The notes under the pieces: model-generated
What the model saw: the letters and a program-made list of their open reading frames with translations, nothing else
Told to the model about the DNA's origin: nothing
The model's database searches: none
Origin: an uncultured Bacteroidota bacterium
GTDB taxonomy: Bacteria; Bacteroidota; Bacteroidia; Chitinophagales; LD1
Length of the DNA stretch: 54,369 nt
NCBI GenBank assembly: GCA_903861145.1
Contig: CAIOTH010000007.1
Span: forward strand, 1-54,369
Reading direction: 5' to 3'
Shown: piece by piece, positions 42,633 to 50,821 of the stretch
Numbering within the stretch: position 1 is the first letter of the stretch
Layout: the number at the start of each line of letters is the position of its first letter
Position numbers and translations under genes: made by a program

Positions 42633-43172
42633 TTATTCCTGCGCTTTTATTACGGGCCTGTCATCGGGCCGATTCACAAATAAACCAATAAGTAGTGAAA
42701 ATATTGCACCAATTATAATCGATTGAACGTAAATCATCAGCTGCATCTTTAAAGTCGGTTTACCGCTGACATCCTCAATCTTTTTTACTGCTTCATCTAT
42801 CTTCTCATCGGTAGATCCAAATTTCTCCAAAATGTCCTTAGCCATTTCAATTTTCTTTTCTTTAACAATAACAGGTATTTGAGGATCAATCACATTATAT
42901 AATACGTAGTTAAAAGAGTCAAATAGCATTGTAGCAGTAAGGGAAATAATTAAAACTGTTACAAAGGCATGCTCGAAATCAGAAAACTTACCTAATTCTC
43001 TTCTAATAGTTATCCCACCCCAAATCATCAAAAATATAAGTGGTAGATATACTACTTTGGGCCACATGCCTGCAAGTGCTGAGATACTTACAAAATAGAT
43101 AACCAGAATTATGATAATCATGATAACGCCTGCAATAACACCGTATTTTATGGAGGAGGAGTATTTATTCAT
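42633..43172 (-). CDS. DUF4199 family membrane protein
   Basis: 179 residues. Four hydrophobic segments (about 9-30, 35-52, 66-90 and 145-168) around a charged loop (KEKKIEMAKDILEKFGSTDEKIDEAVKKIED, about 103-133, shown here as its ends KEKKIEMAKD and KIDEAVKKIED). The pattern matches DUF4199, a Bacteroidota family of unknown function often encoded next to DPM1-like glycosyltransferases and dihydroorotase, as here. It sits 10 bp after pyrC and touches the GT2 gene, which argues for a shared role in polyprenyl-linked glycosylation. Confidence 0.8.
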   Translation of the reverse strand: MNKYSSSIKYGVIAGVIMIIIILVIYFVSISALAGMWPKVVYLPLIFLMIWGGITIRRELGKFSDFEHAFVTVLIISLTATMLFDSFNYVLYNVIDPQIPVIVKEKKIEMAKDILEKFGSTDEKIDEAVKKIEDVSGKPTLKMQLMIYVQSIIIGAIFSLLIGLFVNRPDDRPVIKAQE

Positions 43173-43182
43173 AAAATAGATT

Positions 43183-44454
43183 TTACCGGTTTAGAAGCGC
43201 TTTGCCTTTGTTTATTACACCAACCACTTTGCCAATAAATTCTGTTCCGATAAAGGGGGTGTTTTTTGATTTTGATTGAATATCATCAGCTGTAAACTTC
43301 CACTTTTTGCCCGGATTAAATAAGGTTAAATCGGCGGCAGCGCCTTCTTCAATTTTCGGGATTGCTATACCCAATATTTTGCGCGGATTTTGTGCCAGCA
43401 GTTGAACTATCTTTTCAACTTTTATTTCGCCTCTTAAAGCGGTATTGGTCACCGCAAAACAGGTTTCCAAACCAACCATTCCAAAATCAGCTTTGTCAAA
43501 CTCCAGCTTTTTGCAATCTTCATCTTGCGGCTGATGGGCTGAACTAACAGCGTCTATGGTTCCATCCGCAACACCCTTAACCAGCGCTGTTATGTCGGCC
43601 CGTAAGCGAAGGTGGGGGTTAACTTTATAATTGGTATCAAAATCGCCTACGGCGCTATGCTCCAGCATTAAGTTGTATGCGTTTACCGAGGCCGATACAT
43701 TTAGTTTTTTTCTTTTAGCGGCGCGAATCAGATCAACTGATTTCTTCAATGAAATATCCAGCAGATGCAATTTCGAATCCGTGTATTCCAATACAAACAA
43801 ATCGCGGTTAACGGCTATTTCTTCGGCCAAAGCCGGTGCACCTGGTAAGCCTAATTGCGTGCTCACCAAACCTTCGTGCATGGCACCGTTTTTAGAGATG
43901 CTTTTATCCTCAGCGTGAACCATAATTAAGCCGTCAAATGCTTTTACATACAACAAGGCCCGCTCTATCATTCCAGCCGTAGGGCTTGGTTTAAGCCCGT
44001 CACTGAAGGCGATGGCACCGGCCTGGTGCAGGTCGTACATATCGGCCAAATCGTGCCCTTCTGTATTGTGGGTAACAGCACCGATTGGGTGAACGCTTAC
44101 CAGTTGGTCGGTAGATTTACCCAAAACATATTCTACCTGCGCTTTGGTTTGAATTACCGGCTGGGTGTTTGGCATACAGCATATATGGGTAAACCCACCG
44201 GCCGCTGCGGCTTTACAACCCGATTCAATTGTTTCTTTTTGTTCAAAACCGGGGTCGCCTAAAAAGGTATTGAGGTCGAACCAACCAATTGAGACATGCA
44301 GATTGTCTTCTTTAATTTCCTGAGCCTTGCTTGTGTTTCGTAAACCCGTGCCTATCCTTTTGATTTTTCCGTCGGAAACCAAAATGTCTTTAACCTGATT
44401 ATTAAAAGGAGAGCCGGTATCTACTATTCGTGCTGAGCGGATGAGTATTTCCAT
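43183..44454 (-). CDS. pyrC: Dihydroorotase homologue lacking metal ligands
   Basis: 423 residues. Amidohydrolase superfamily, class I dihydroorotase type, which normally cyclises carbamoyl-aspartate in pyrimidine synthesis. The HxHLRxPG metal and substrate motif is replaced by Asn62, Phe64 and Gly66 (FDLNTFLGDPGF), and the usual TDHAPH block reads SSAHQPQ, so the catalytic Asp is Ala. Other blocks (CMPNTQPV, HPIGAVT, FSDGLKP, VHAEDKS) remain. Bacteroidota commonly carry such a second form, as I recall. It may be non-catalytic, an ATCase partner, or work on another substrate. It heads the DUF4199-GT2 run. Confidence 0.85.
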   Translation of the reverse strand: MEILIRSARIVDTGSPFNNQVKDILVSDGKIKRIGTGLRNTSKAQEIKEDNLHVSIGWFDLNTFLGDPGFEQKETIESGCKAAAAGGFTHICCMPNTQPVIQTKAQVEYVLGKSTDQLVSVHPIGAVTHNTEGHDLADMYDLHQAGAIAFSDGLKPSPTAGMIERALLYVKAFDGLIMVHAEDKSISKNGAMHEGLVSTQLGLPGAPALAEEIAVNRDLFVLEYTDSKLHLLDISLKKSVDLIRAAKRKKLNVSASVNAYNLMLEHSAVGDFDTNYKVNPHLRLRADITALVKGVADGTIDAVSSAHQPQDEDCKKLEFDKADFGMVGLETCFAVTNTALRGEIKVEKIVQLLAQNPRKILGIAIPKIEEGAAADLTLFNPGKKWKFTADDIQSKSKNTPFIGTEFIGKVVGVINKGKALLNR

Positions 44455-44496
44455 GTTTTTGTTTACCGGAACGCAAATATAGCAGAATTGGGATAC

Positions 44497-44534
44497 TTTT
44501 TACCGCAAAGAAGCAAAGGGCGCAAAGAATACAC
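44497..44534 (+). repeat. Dispersed CACAAAGG-type intergenic repeat, copy 7
   Basis: TTTTTACCGCAAAGAAGCAA is followed by AGGGCGCAAAGAATACAC. Its start is the same as in copies 1 and 8 (TTTTTACCG). Confidence 0.7.
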
Positions 44535-44593
44535 TAGTTTGATGGTGGTGATTGCTTACAAATTTTTGCAGGATTTATCATTAATTAGCACCC

Positions 44594-45673
44594 ATGGAAA
44601 ACGTTTTAGGATTTTTGGCCCCAATAGCGGTTTACTTGGTCATTTTTATATTAAACGCGGTATTACCAGGCCGATGGGTAACAGGATATGTTACAAAACC
44701 CAACTCAGCCGAAAAACTACGCTACCGCCTTAACGGACTACTGGTGCTAATTACAGTAGTTACGGGGTGGATACTATTGTGCTACTCAGGCTTTTTAAGC
44801 TGGGATTGGCTATATCAATACCGGTGGTATGGCCTGGCAGGTGCCGTTACCTTTGGGCTCGCCTTCTCGCTGGTATTAGTAGTACCCAATGTCCCTGTTA
44901 AGGACTCATTCTTAGCTGACTTTTATTTAGGCAGGCTTGAGAACCCGCAACTGTGGGGTGGACGAATAGATGCCAAAATGTGGCTTTACCTGATAGGCGC
45001 GGTTATGCTTGAGTTGAACGCTTTAAGCTTTGCGGCCCATCACTACCTCATTTATGGAGCGGAAGCATCGAAAGGTATTTTTCTCTGCGCTGGGTTGCTT
45101 ACCTTCTTTCTGATAGATTATCTGACTTTCGAAGAGGTGCATTTGTATACCTATGATTTTTTTGCAGAGAGGGTTGGGTTTAAGCTGGGATGGGGGTGCA
45201 TTGCTTTTTACCCGTATTTCTACGCCATACCGTTGTGGTCAACAGTAGCCCTTGCTCCTACACATACAGCTACACCACTATTAATATTATATGTCCTTAT
45301 TTTCTTTACAGGCTGGGGCTTATCTCGCGGGGCGAATTTGCAGAAGTATTTTTTTAAGAAAGACCCCAAGGATACTTTTTTAGGTATAACACCTGAAACG
45401 ATTACGGATGGTAACCGCACATTACTGGTAAATGGCTTTTGGGGCCTAAGCAGGCACATCAATTATTTAGGCGAAATAGTAATGGCTGTAGGTTTAGCGC
45501 TTTGCACCGGACACCCTTTATTGTTATGGCCGTGGTTGTATCCTTTGTATTATGTGGCCCTGCTGTTTCCAAGGCAGGCTGACGATGATGCCAGATGTGC
45601 ATTAAAATATGGCGCACTTTGGGATGAGTATTTGAAGCGAGTGCCAAAGCGTATTATACCCTTTGTGTACTGA
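44594..45673 (+). CDS. ERG4/ERG24-family sterol C14/C7-reductase-like membrane protein
   Basis: 359 residues with nine or ten membrane segments. The C-terminal third carries the family signatures: LLVNGFWGLSRHINYLGEI (about 276-294, equivalent to the WGxxRHxNYxG block), LLWPWLYPLYYVALLFPRQA (about 309-328) and DDARCALKYGALWDEYLKRV (about 330-349), ending with RIIPFVY. In eukaryotes this family reduces C14 or C7 double bonds of sterols with NADPH. At 359 residues it is shorter than the fungal enzymes. No squalene or sterol cyclase gene is in the window, so the substrate (sterol, hopanoid or other isoprenoid) is unknown. It is alone, convergent with an SDR gene. Confidence 0.82.
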   Translation: MENVLGFLAPIAVYLVIFILNAVLPGRWVTGYVTKPNSAEKLRYRLNGLLVLITVVTGWILLCYSGFLSWDWLYQYRWYGLAGAVTFGLAFSLVLVVPNVPVKDSFLADFYLGRLENPQLWGGRIDAKMWLYLIGAVMLELNALSFAAHHYLIYGAEASKGIFLCAGLLTFFLIDYLTFEEVHLYTYDFFAERVGFKLGWGCIAFYPYFYAIPLWSTVALAPTHTATPLLILYVLIFFTGWGLSRGANLQKYFFKKDPKDTFLGITPETITDGNRTLLVNGFWGLSRHINYLGEIVMAVGLALCTGHPLLLWPWLYPLYYVALLFPRQADDDARCALKYGALWDEYLKRVPKRIIPFVY

Positions 45674-45674
45674 T

Positions 45675-45708
45675 TTTTTACCGTAAAGACACAAAGAGCG
45701 CAAAGGGA
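45675..45708 (+). repeat. Dispersed CACAAAGG-type intergenic repeat, copy 8
   Basis: TTTTTACCGTAAAGACACAA is followed by AGAGCGCAAAGGGAAA directly after the stop of the sterol-reductase-like gene. Confidence 0.7.
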
Positions 45709-45757
45709 AATCCAAAGAATTCAATAGCTTCCTTTGGAAAATGCTCAAGCAGCCAGA

Positions 45758-45837
45758 CTCACCCCGTCACTTCGTGCCACCTCCCGCCCAAAACCGCGGG
45801 ATGAAACACCTCCTTATGAAAACAGAGAGGGGAACAG
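45758..45837. repeat. Intergenic hairpin element, copy A
   Basis: CTCACCCCGTCACTTCGTGC, then CACCTCCCG, CCTCCTTATGAAAACAGAG and AGGGGAACAG follow the same order as copy B at 46694-46757. The two flank the SDR gene. Confidence 0.45.
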
Positions 45838-45844
45838 CCCATTA

Positions 45845-46642
45845 TTAAAGCCGGTACATTTTTCGGGTAGTATCGCCCATAATATTAATAGCCGTTTTTC
45901 GGGGCATTAGCTTTTGCATGATAAAGCTTGCCAGCTTATTACCGGTGCCGGTTATGAAAGAGGGTTGTTTGCCTAGTTTCTCAAAACATTCCTTCACCAC
46001 CTCATCGGGGCTTTGAACGCGTGGCGCAAAAAAATCGGCTTTCTCTGGTTTTGTGTTAATGAAATTGGGCGTTGCGGTGGCGCCGGCACAGCAGGCTATA
46101 ACATCTACCCCCCTATCTTTCCACTCGTACCATAGGCTTTCGGCAAATATCCGGTTAAAGGCTTTGGTTGCGGCGTAAGTGGCTAAAAAACCACTACCCT
46201 GAAAACCTGCCAACGAAGCCATTAAAATAATAGCTCCGTTGCCCCTATTCAACATTGGCTCAGCAAAAAGGTGAACCAAGTTCATAGGCGTAACCATATT
46301 TGCCTGGGCAATTTTATTGTTATGTTCAAGCGTATCCTTTTCAAAAGCCCCAATGTGTGAAAGGGCTGCGTTGTACACCAACAAACCAACTTCCATGTCC
46401 TTAGTTGCCTCTTGCAGTTGCAGGGCAGCACCGGTATTGGCTAAATCGCAACTAATACATTTGGCCTGTATTTTGAACTTACTGGTAAGCGCTTTTGCTA
46501 ATTCCTCTAAAGGCTCTTTACGCCGCGCCACCAGCACCAGGTTAAAACCCGAGGATGCCAGGTAAGTTGCATAGGCAGCCCCAATTCCCTCTGATGCACC
46601 GGCTACTAAGGCCCATGTGCCATATTTTTCAGTTAACTGCAT
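45845..46642 (-). CDS. SDR-family oxidoreductase, DltE/HSD17B-like
   Basis: 265 residues. Cofactor motif AGASEGIGAAYA (about 15-26), YNAALSHIG where NNAG is usual (about 88-96), catalytic Ser in MASLAGFQG, and YAATKAF (Tyr and Lys, about 156-160). The extended C-terminal part (LGKQPSFITGTGNKLASFIMQKLMP) resembles SDRs acting on lipids, such as ketoacyl or 17-beta-hydroxysteroid oxidoreductases. It is convergent with the sterol-reductase-like gene, so a joint lipid pathway is conceivable, but the two are not in one operon. Confidence 0.85.
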   Translation of the reverse strand: MQLTEKYGTWALVAGASEGIGAAYATYLASSGFNLVLVARRKEPLEELAKALTSKFKIQAKCISCDLANTGAALQLQEATKDMEVGLLVYNAALSHIGAFEKDTLEHNNKIAQANMVTPMNLVHLFAEPMLNRGNGAIILMASLAGFQGSGFLATYAATKAFNRIFAESLWYEWKDRGVDVIACCAGATATPNFINTKPEKADFFAPRVQSPDEVVKECFEKLGKQPSFITGTGNKLASFIMQKLMPRKTAINIMGDTTRKMYRL

Positions 46643-46693
46643 CGGTTATTTTGTGAGGTAAAGGTGGTAATTAAATGTTAGAAAAAAATGAGG

Positions 46694-46757
46694 CCTCATC
46701 CTCTGTCCTTCGGACATCTCCTTCTCCATTTTCAGAGCAAAATAGAGAAGGAGAACG
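46694..46757. repeat. Intergenic hairpin element, copy B
   Basis: CCTCATCCTCTGTCCTTCGG starts the element; TGTCC/GGACA make a small hairpin, and TCTCCTTCTCCATTTT pairs with AAAATAGAGAAGGAGA (46717-46732 with 46739-46754) with one mismatch. A short open frame through here is an artefact of this element. Confidence 0.6.
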
Positions 46758-47000
46758 AAATTTTGACATTGGCCTTACTTTAAGAAATTCCAAATCTGCA
46801 CAGTTAAAGCGAACAGCCAGTTATGCTCACCCTGCCTATAAGTTTTTACATAGGTTATTGAGTGTATGTTTAGTTTTGTGAGGTGAATTTATGGGACTAT
46901 GAGGACCTGTGGGACTGTTGTTTGACATGATGAGAATATAATCTTAGGTTGAGGGAGAGGTCTTTAGAGAGTCCTGATCTATTAAAGTGCGAGCGAAAAG

Positions 47001-47040
47001 TTGACAAAACTTGACAAAACCCGACAAATTCTAGAATTTG
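47001..47040 (+). repeat. Tandem 10-mers adjoining a 16-bp perfect palindrome
   Basis: TTGACAAAAC occurs twice in tandem (47001-47020), followed by a degenerate third copy CCGACAAATT (47021-47030). A perfect palindrome CAAATTCTAGAATTTG covers 47025-47040. This iteron-like layout has no obvious partner gene. Confidence 0.5.
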
Positions 47041-47198
47041 GAGTTTGATCGCGCTATTGAAAAAGTCATTGAGTTAAAAATATGTGCAATATATATCAAA
47101 CCACCTTACCTGTCTAATTTTAAGGGAATTAGAGAAATGGGCTACTAAAAAAGTACACAAAAGTACACCGAATTTATTTTTTTAAAACCGGGAGGATA

Positions 47199-47597
47199 TC
47201 AGCCCCTCTTGTAAAAAATCCAAAGCCAGCTTAGACGTGAAAAGCGAAAAAATACAGGGCTTAACAGAACCAGCAAAATGCCGTTAACAAGCACGTAGTT
47301 TAAACTAAGTGAATTCATAAACCCAAACGCTACTGTTGAAATGGCAAAAGTAAAGCAGCTAAACGCCACGGTAATTGCGTACGACATATATGTTGCACCC
47401 CAATAAAAACCGGTTTCTGGTGAAAACTCGAGATTACAATGGTCGCAATGTTCATGCATGGCGGCCATTTTGCGTATGTTGAAAGGATTGGAGGAAACAA
47501 ACACCTTGCCTTGCCCGCAACGAGGGCATTTTCCGGCAAAAAAATCTGATGCTGTCGGTGTCATTAAGTGGTTGGTCACCTGTTCATGCTGTATCAT
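47199..47597 (-). CDS. DUF983 family zinc-ribbon membrane protein
   Basis: 132 residues from the ATG at 47597; a TTG start at 47606 is less likely. DUF983 pattern: a four-Cys ribbon (KCPRCGQG and HCDHCNLEF, about 24-58) followed by two membrane segments (about 66-93 and 96-118). The family is widespread in Bacteroidota and Alphaproteobacteria and has no established function. It lies 12 bp after the AraC regulator stop on the same strand, so they are probably co-transcribed. Confidence 0.85.
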   Translation of the reverse strand: MIQHEQVTNHLMTPTASDFFAGKCPRCGQGKVFVSSNPFNIRKMAAMHEHCDHCNLEFSPETGFYWGATYMSYAITVAFSCFTFAISTVAFGFMNSLSLNYVLVNGILLVLLSPVFFRFSRLSWLWIFYKRG

Positions 47598-47609
47598 AAA
47601 ATTCAAAAT

Positions 47610-48491
47610 TTAATGGTTCATAATGCTCTTTCTGAAAGTTTCAGGTGCTTGCCCGGTTGCCTTCTTAAAGAATTTGCTAAAGTGAGAATGGTCAGTAAAA
47701 CTTAAATGATGTGCTATTTCAGATATATGCATATCCTGGTTAACCAGCATACGTTTGGCTTCCAGCAAAACCCTGTCGCGAATAATTTCACCGGCGGGTT
47801 TTCCTACCACCTGCTTGCATAAATTATTAAGGTAATTAGGCGTTACAAAAAGCAGCGCTGCATAATCCCTAGGCATGTGCAGTTGCAGGTATTTTTCTTC
47901 TATCAGCTTTTTGAAGCTGCTTATTACCACGTGATTGCCATGTTGTTTATTAGCGGTATTTGGCAATTTTGTTTGGTCTGCTGTTATTATAAAAAGCTCC
48001 AGCATCCAAAGCTTAATTAAATCAGGGTTTGTCGTCTTGGTGTTATTGGCCGCCGCCAGAATCTTATCGAATAAATCCTTCACCTTTTTCTGCGCTGCAA
48101 GCGGTAAAAACACTACACATTGTTGTGCATCGCCTAAAAAGAAAGTGAATTGATCGAGGTAAGTAGGGTTGGCTAAAAATGAGCGGAAGAAGTTTTCGGA
48201 AAAATTAATGACATAGCCATCCGGTTCGCTTTTAAAATTCCAGCTATGTACCTGGCCGGGCGACATAAAATATATTTCGCCAGCCGAAACGGGAAAATTG
48301 ACAAAATCGATATTGTGCGTTCCGCTGCCTTTTGTAAAATAAATAAGGTGGTAAAAATTATGCCGGTGAGCAGCGCACAAACCTGAGTGAACTTTGAGAT
48401 ACGGAGCAAACCTGTTTACCAATAACTCGTTGGAAGAATTCCTTTCGGGTTTAATAGTGCAGATATCGTATGTTGGAATAACCTTTGCCAT
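47610..48491 (-). CDS. AraC-family transcriptional regulator
   Basis: 293 residues. N-terminal cupin-like sensing domain (about 20-150, with AHRHNFYHLIYFTKGSGTH and VSAGEIYFMSPGQVHSW, split motifs of the AraC-type arm/cupin) and a C-terminal double HTH (about 195-290: LHMPRDYAALLFVTPNYLNNLCKQ and IAHHLSFTDHSHFSKFFKKATGQAPETFR). It activates or represses unknown target genes; the co-transcribed DUF983 gene is one candidate. Small-molecule effector unknown. Confidence 0.92.
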   Translation of the reverse strand: MAKVIPTYDICTIKPERNSSNELLVNRFAPYLKVHSGLCAAHRHNFYHLIYFTKGSGTHNIDFVNFPVSAGEIYFMSPGQVHSWNFKSEPDGYVINFSENFFRSFLANPTYLDQFTFFLGDAQQCVVFLPLAAQKKVKDLFDKILAAANNTKTTNPDLIKLWMLELFIITADQTKLPNTANKQHGNHVVISSFKKLIEEKYLQLHMPRDYAALLFVTPNYLNNLCKQVVGKPAGEIIRDRVLLEAKRMLVNQDMHISEIAHHLSFTDHSHFSKFFKKATGQAPETFRKSIMNH

Positions 48492-48571
48492 TGCGAAGCA
48501 AAGATACCAGTACTTGTAATACCCTGCTTGTATTATTTGTGGGTAAACTGGTAGTTTTTACCCATGGTAAA

Positions 48572-50596
48572 CTACACCCTCCAAAACCTCAACAGCAGTA
48601 TTTCAAGGCCTAAAAAGAGAAGTGTCAGTATAAGACACCACCTCCATAGGGGTGTACCGCGGTCAAGTTCCTTTACAATAGAAGCCACTTCGGCATTTGC
48701 GGTGCTTACCACGTTTACATTACTCTGGGGGTATTTTTCTTTTAGCTGAGCCGCAGTAGAAAACTTAAGGTCACTTTCGCGGCGGTCAAAATTAAGAGCC
48801 AAAACCTGGGTAGAATCTGAACCTTCAAGAGCTATGGTATAAAACCCTGCTTTTTTAATTTGATCACTTAAGCCAAGCAACATTTTGTTGCCAACGGCGA
48901 ATTGCTCGGGTATAAACTCAACATTCTCGCCTTTTATTTTATAAACCTTTTGGCTGGCTACTTTTGGTGCATCAACCTCAATACGGGTTTTGTCGCCAAT
49001 AAAATAACTGATGTTGCCGCCTTTAATATTCAACACAGCCATTTTATATAACATAGGCACAAATATGGCGTGCACCGGCAGGTCAGAAAAATCTTTATCA
49101 AGCGGAGCTGCACAAACATATAGAGAGCCTTGCTGAAAAGGATAACGGCTGAAAAACGAAGTGCCGTCTTTTAGGTTCAGTATCGCCTCCTCGTTCGAAG
49201 CCGTTGAATGTGAAAAAGTGTAATACTTTTTAGCCTGAGGCAAATTCATATTTTGTGGCACTTTTTCAAAAACATCTTTAAAAATGTTTTGCTGCAGATT
49301 AATGGTTGCCATATCCTGTTGCTGCTCTGAAAACCCAGTGATTGAATTGGCCTGCAGGTTATTTAAAAAGCGGTTATAAGCTTCCGTTTCGCACTTATCG
49401 CCGGGAAACAAAGTTACTGCCCCGCCATTGGCAATATATTGGGTGATGGCAGAGGCCATGCCCGTGGGTATTGTTTTCAAATTAGCCAAAATCACAAGTT
49501 GTGTGCCCTGCAAAACGGCAGGGTCGAAACCACTAAGGGATATAGAAGAGTAATTAAATTCTGTCTGGTCCTTAAAAAGAGCATCTAAAAATATATTGGC
49601 CCGGCCTTCATTAACTGCAACCACCTTTATTTTTTCAATCACGTTGAACGCGATATAATAGTTGTCGTCGTAATTAATCGGATAATCTTGAATTGAAAGT
49701 TCTGCTTTGTTGAGGCCAGCTTGCGCGGGTATAAAACTAAGTGTATCATATTTAAATGAGCCGGCATCTACCGAAAAATCGGCCATAACTTTGGTTTGGC
49801 CATTCAGTTTAAGTACCAACCGGTTGTTCTCATTTTTCTTTTCGCCTGCATTGCTGATTTTAACTATCAGTTGTGCCTGCTGGCCTATTAGCTGCACCGG
49901 TTCACTAAACCAGCACGTATCCACATAAACATTTTCCTGGGCATCGGCGGACAAGGGAATCAAGTTATATCCTACTAATGAGTCAACGCTCATATCCCCC
50001 ATATTCTTCTGAAAATCGGAAAGCAGGTATGCAATCTGATTTTTGCCATTTTCACGACTTAACGCATCTTTCTGGCGTTTGGTAATCTCTGAAAGTGTTC
50101 TTACTGAGGGCGAAATTTCAAGCTCATCAACCATATTGGTAAACTCTTCCTTACCAACCAGTCGTTGGTGTTTTCCCATGAAATCATTGCTCAACAATTG
50201 AAACTGGTCATCGGCCGAATAATTATGAGCTATTTCCTTAGCAGCAAGCTTTGCTTTATCAAACAAACTTCGCCCCTGACTCATGGCGTTCATCGAAAAC
50301 GAATTATCGACATAAACGCTTACAAATTTTTTACCAGCCGAAACCTGGTTTCTTTTATTGGGTATATATGGCTGGGCAAAGGCAAAAACCAAAAAGGCAA
50401 GCGCCAGCAAACGGCAGGCTAACACCAACAAATGTTTCAGCTTACTTTGCGAGGCAGTTTCATCCTTTAATTCTTTTAAAAAAGTAACGTTGCTGAAGTA
50501 AACAGTTTTATACCGTCTGAAATTAAACAGGTGGATGATAATAGGAATGGCGAGGGCCGAAAGCGCAAACAAAAAGCCACTGTGAAGAAATTGCAT
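48572..50596 (-). CDS. BatA-domain vWA membrane protein
   Basis: 674 residues. The N-terminal BatA (aerotolerance regulator N-terminal) domain covers about 1-77: LFALSALAIPIIIHLFNFRRYKTVYFSNVTFL is split by its two membrane segments, and the second ends FLVFAFAQPYIPN. A vWA-like domain follows (about 85-210), with MIDAS DNSFSMN (DxSxS) at about 93-99. A C-terminal membrane segment at about 650-668 closes it. Such proteins have large periplasmic parts and no established function. It has the same design as the protein at 20693-22804 but a standard ATG start and a clearer BatA domain. Confidence 0.88.
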   Translation of the reverse strand: MQFLHSGFLFALSALAIPIIIHLFNFRRYKTVYFSNVTFLKELKDETASQSKLKHLLVLACRLLALAFLVFAFAQPYIPNKRNQVSAGKKFVSVYVDNSFSMNAMSQGRSLFDKAKLAAKEIAHNYSADDQFQLLSNDFMGKHQRLVGKEEFTNMVDELEISPSVRTLSEITKRQKDALSRENGKNQIAYLLSDFQKNMGDMSVDSLVGYNLIPLSADAQENVYVDTCWFSEPVQLIGQQAQLIVKISNAGEKKNENNRLVLKLNGQTKVMADFSVDAGSFKYDTLSFIPAQAGLNKAELSIQDYPINYDDNYYIAFNVIEKIKVVAVNEGRANIFLDALFKDQTEFNYSSISLSGFDPAVLQGTQLVILANLKTIPTGMASAITQYIANGGAVTLFPGDKCETEAYNRFLNNLQANSITGFSEQQQDMATINLQQNIFKDVFEKVPQNMNLPQAKKYYTFSHSTASNEEAILNLKDGTSFFSRYPFQQGSLYVCAAPLDKDFSDLPVHAIFVPMLYKMAVLNIKGGNISYFIGDKTRIEVDAPKVASQKVYKIKGENVEFIPEQFAVGNKMLLGLSDQIKKAGFYTIALEGSDSTQVLALNFDRRESDLKFSTAAQLKEKYPQSNVNVVSTANAEVASIVKELDRGTPLWRWCLILTLLFLGLEILLLRFWRV

Positions 50597-50821
50597 GGGG
50601 CTAAAATAATAGTATTTAGTAGTTAGTATTAAGTGTTTGGGTTGAACGCAAGCCGCATTTTAAATGTTATTTCCAATTTCTAACTTCTCACACCCTGCTG
50701 ATAACATTTCTTAACTACAAACACTAAAAACAAACAATTGTAGCATCTTTGCAAATAACCAAGGCGTTTTACCCAAACAAAATCCTTAACTTTTGAAGCT
50801 GTTGTAGATTACGGCGACTTT

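Larger units (their letters stand above)
46643..47198. other. 556-bp gene-free region
   Basis: No convincing gene on either strand. It contains hairpin element B, two direct 10-bp repeats with a palindrome (47001-47040), a second 10-bp-period repeat (AAAGTACACA AAAGTACACC near 47155-47175), and otherwise AT-rich DNA. Confidence 0.6.

Noticed and set aside
46675-46881. 68-residue open frame
   Set aside because: It begins inside intergenic hairpin element B, has no domain or signal, and its composition follows the repeat (SSVLRTSPSPFSEQN).
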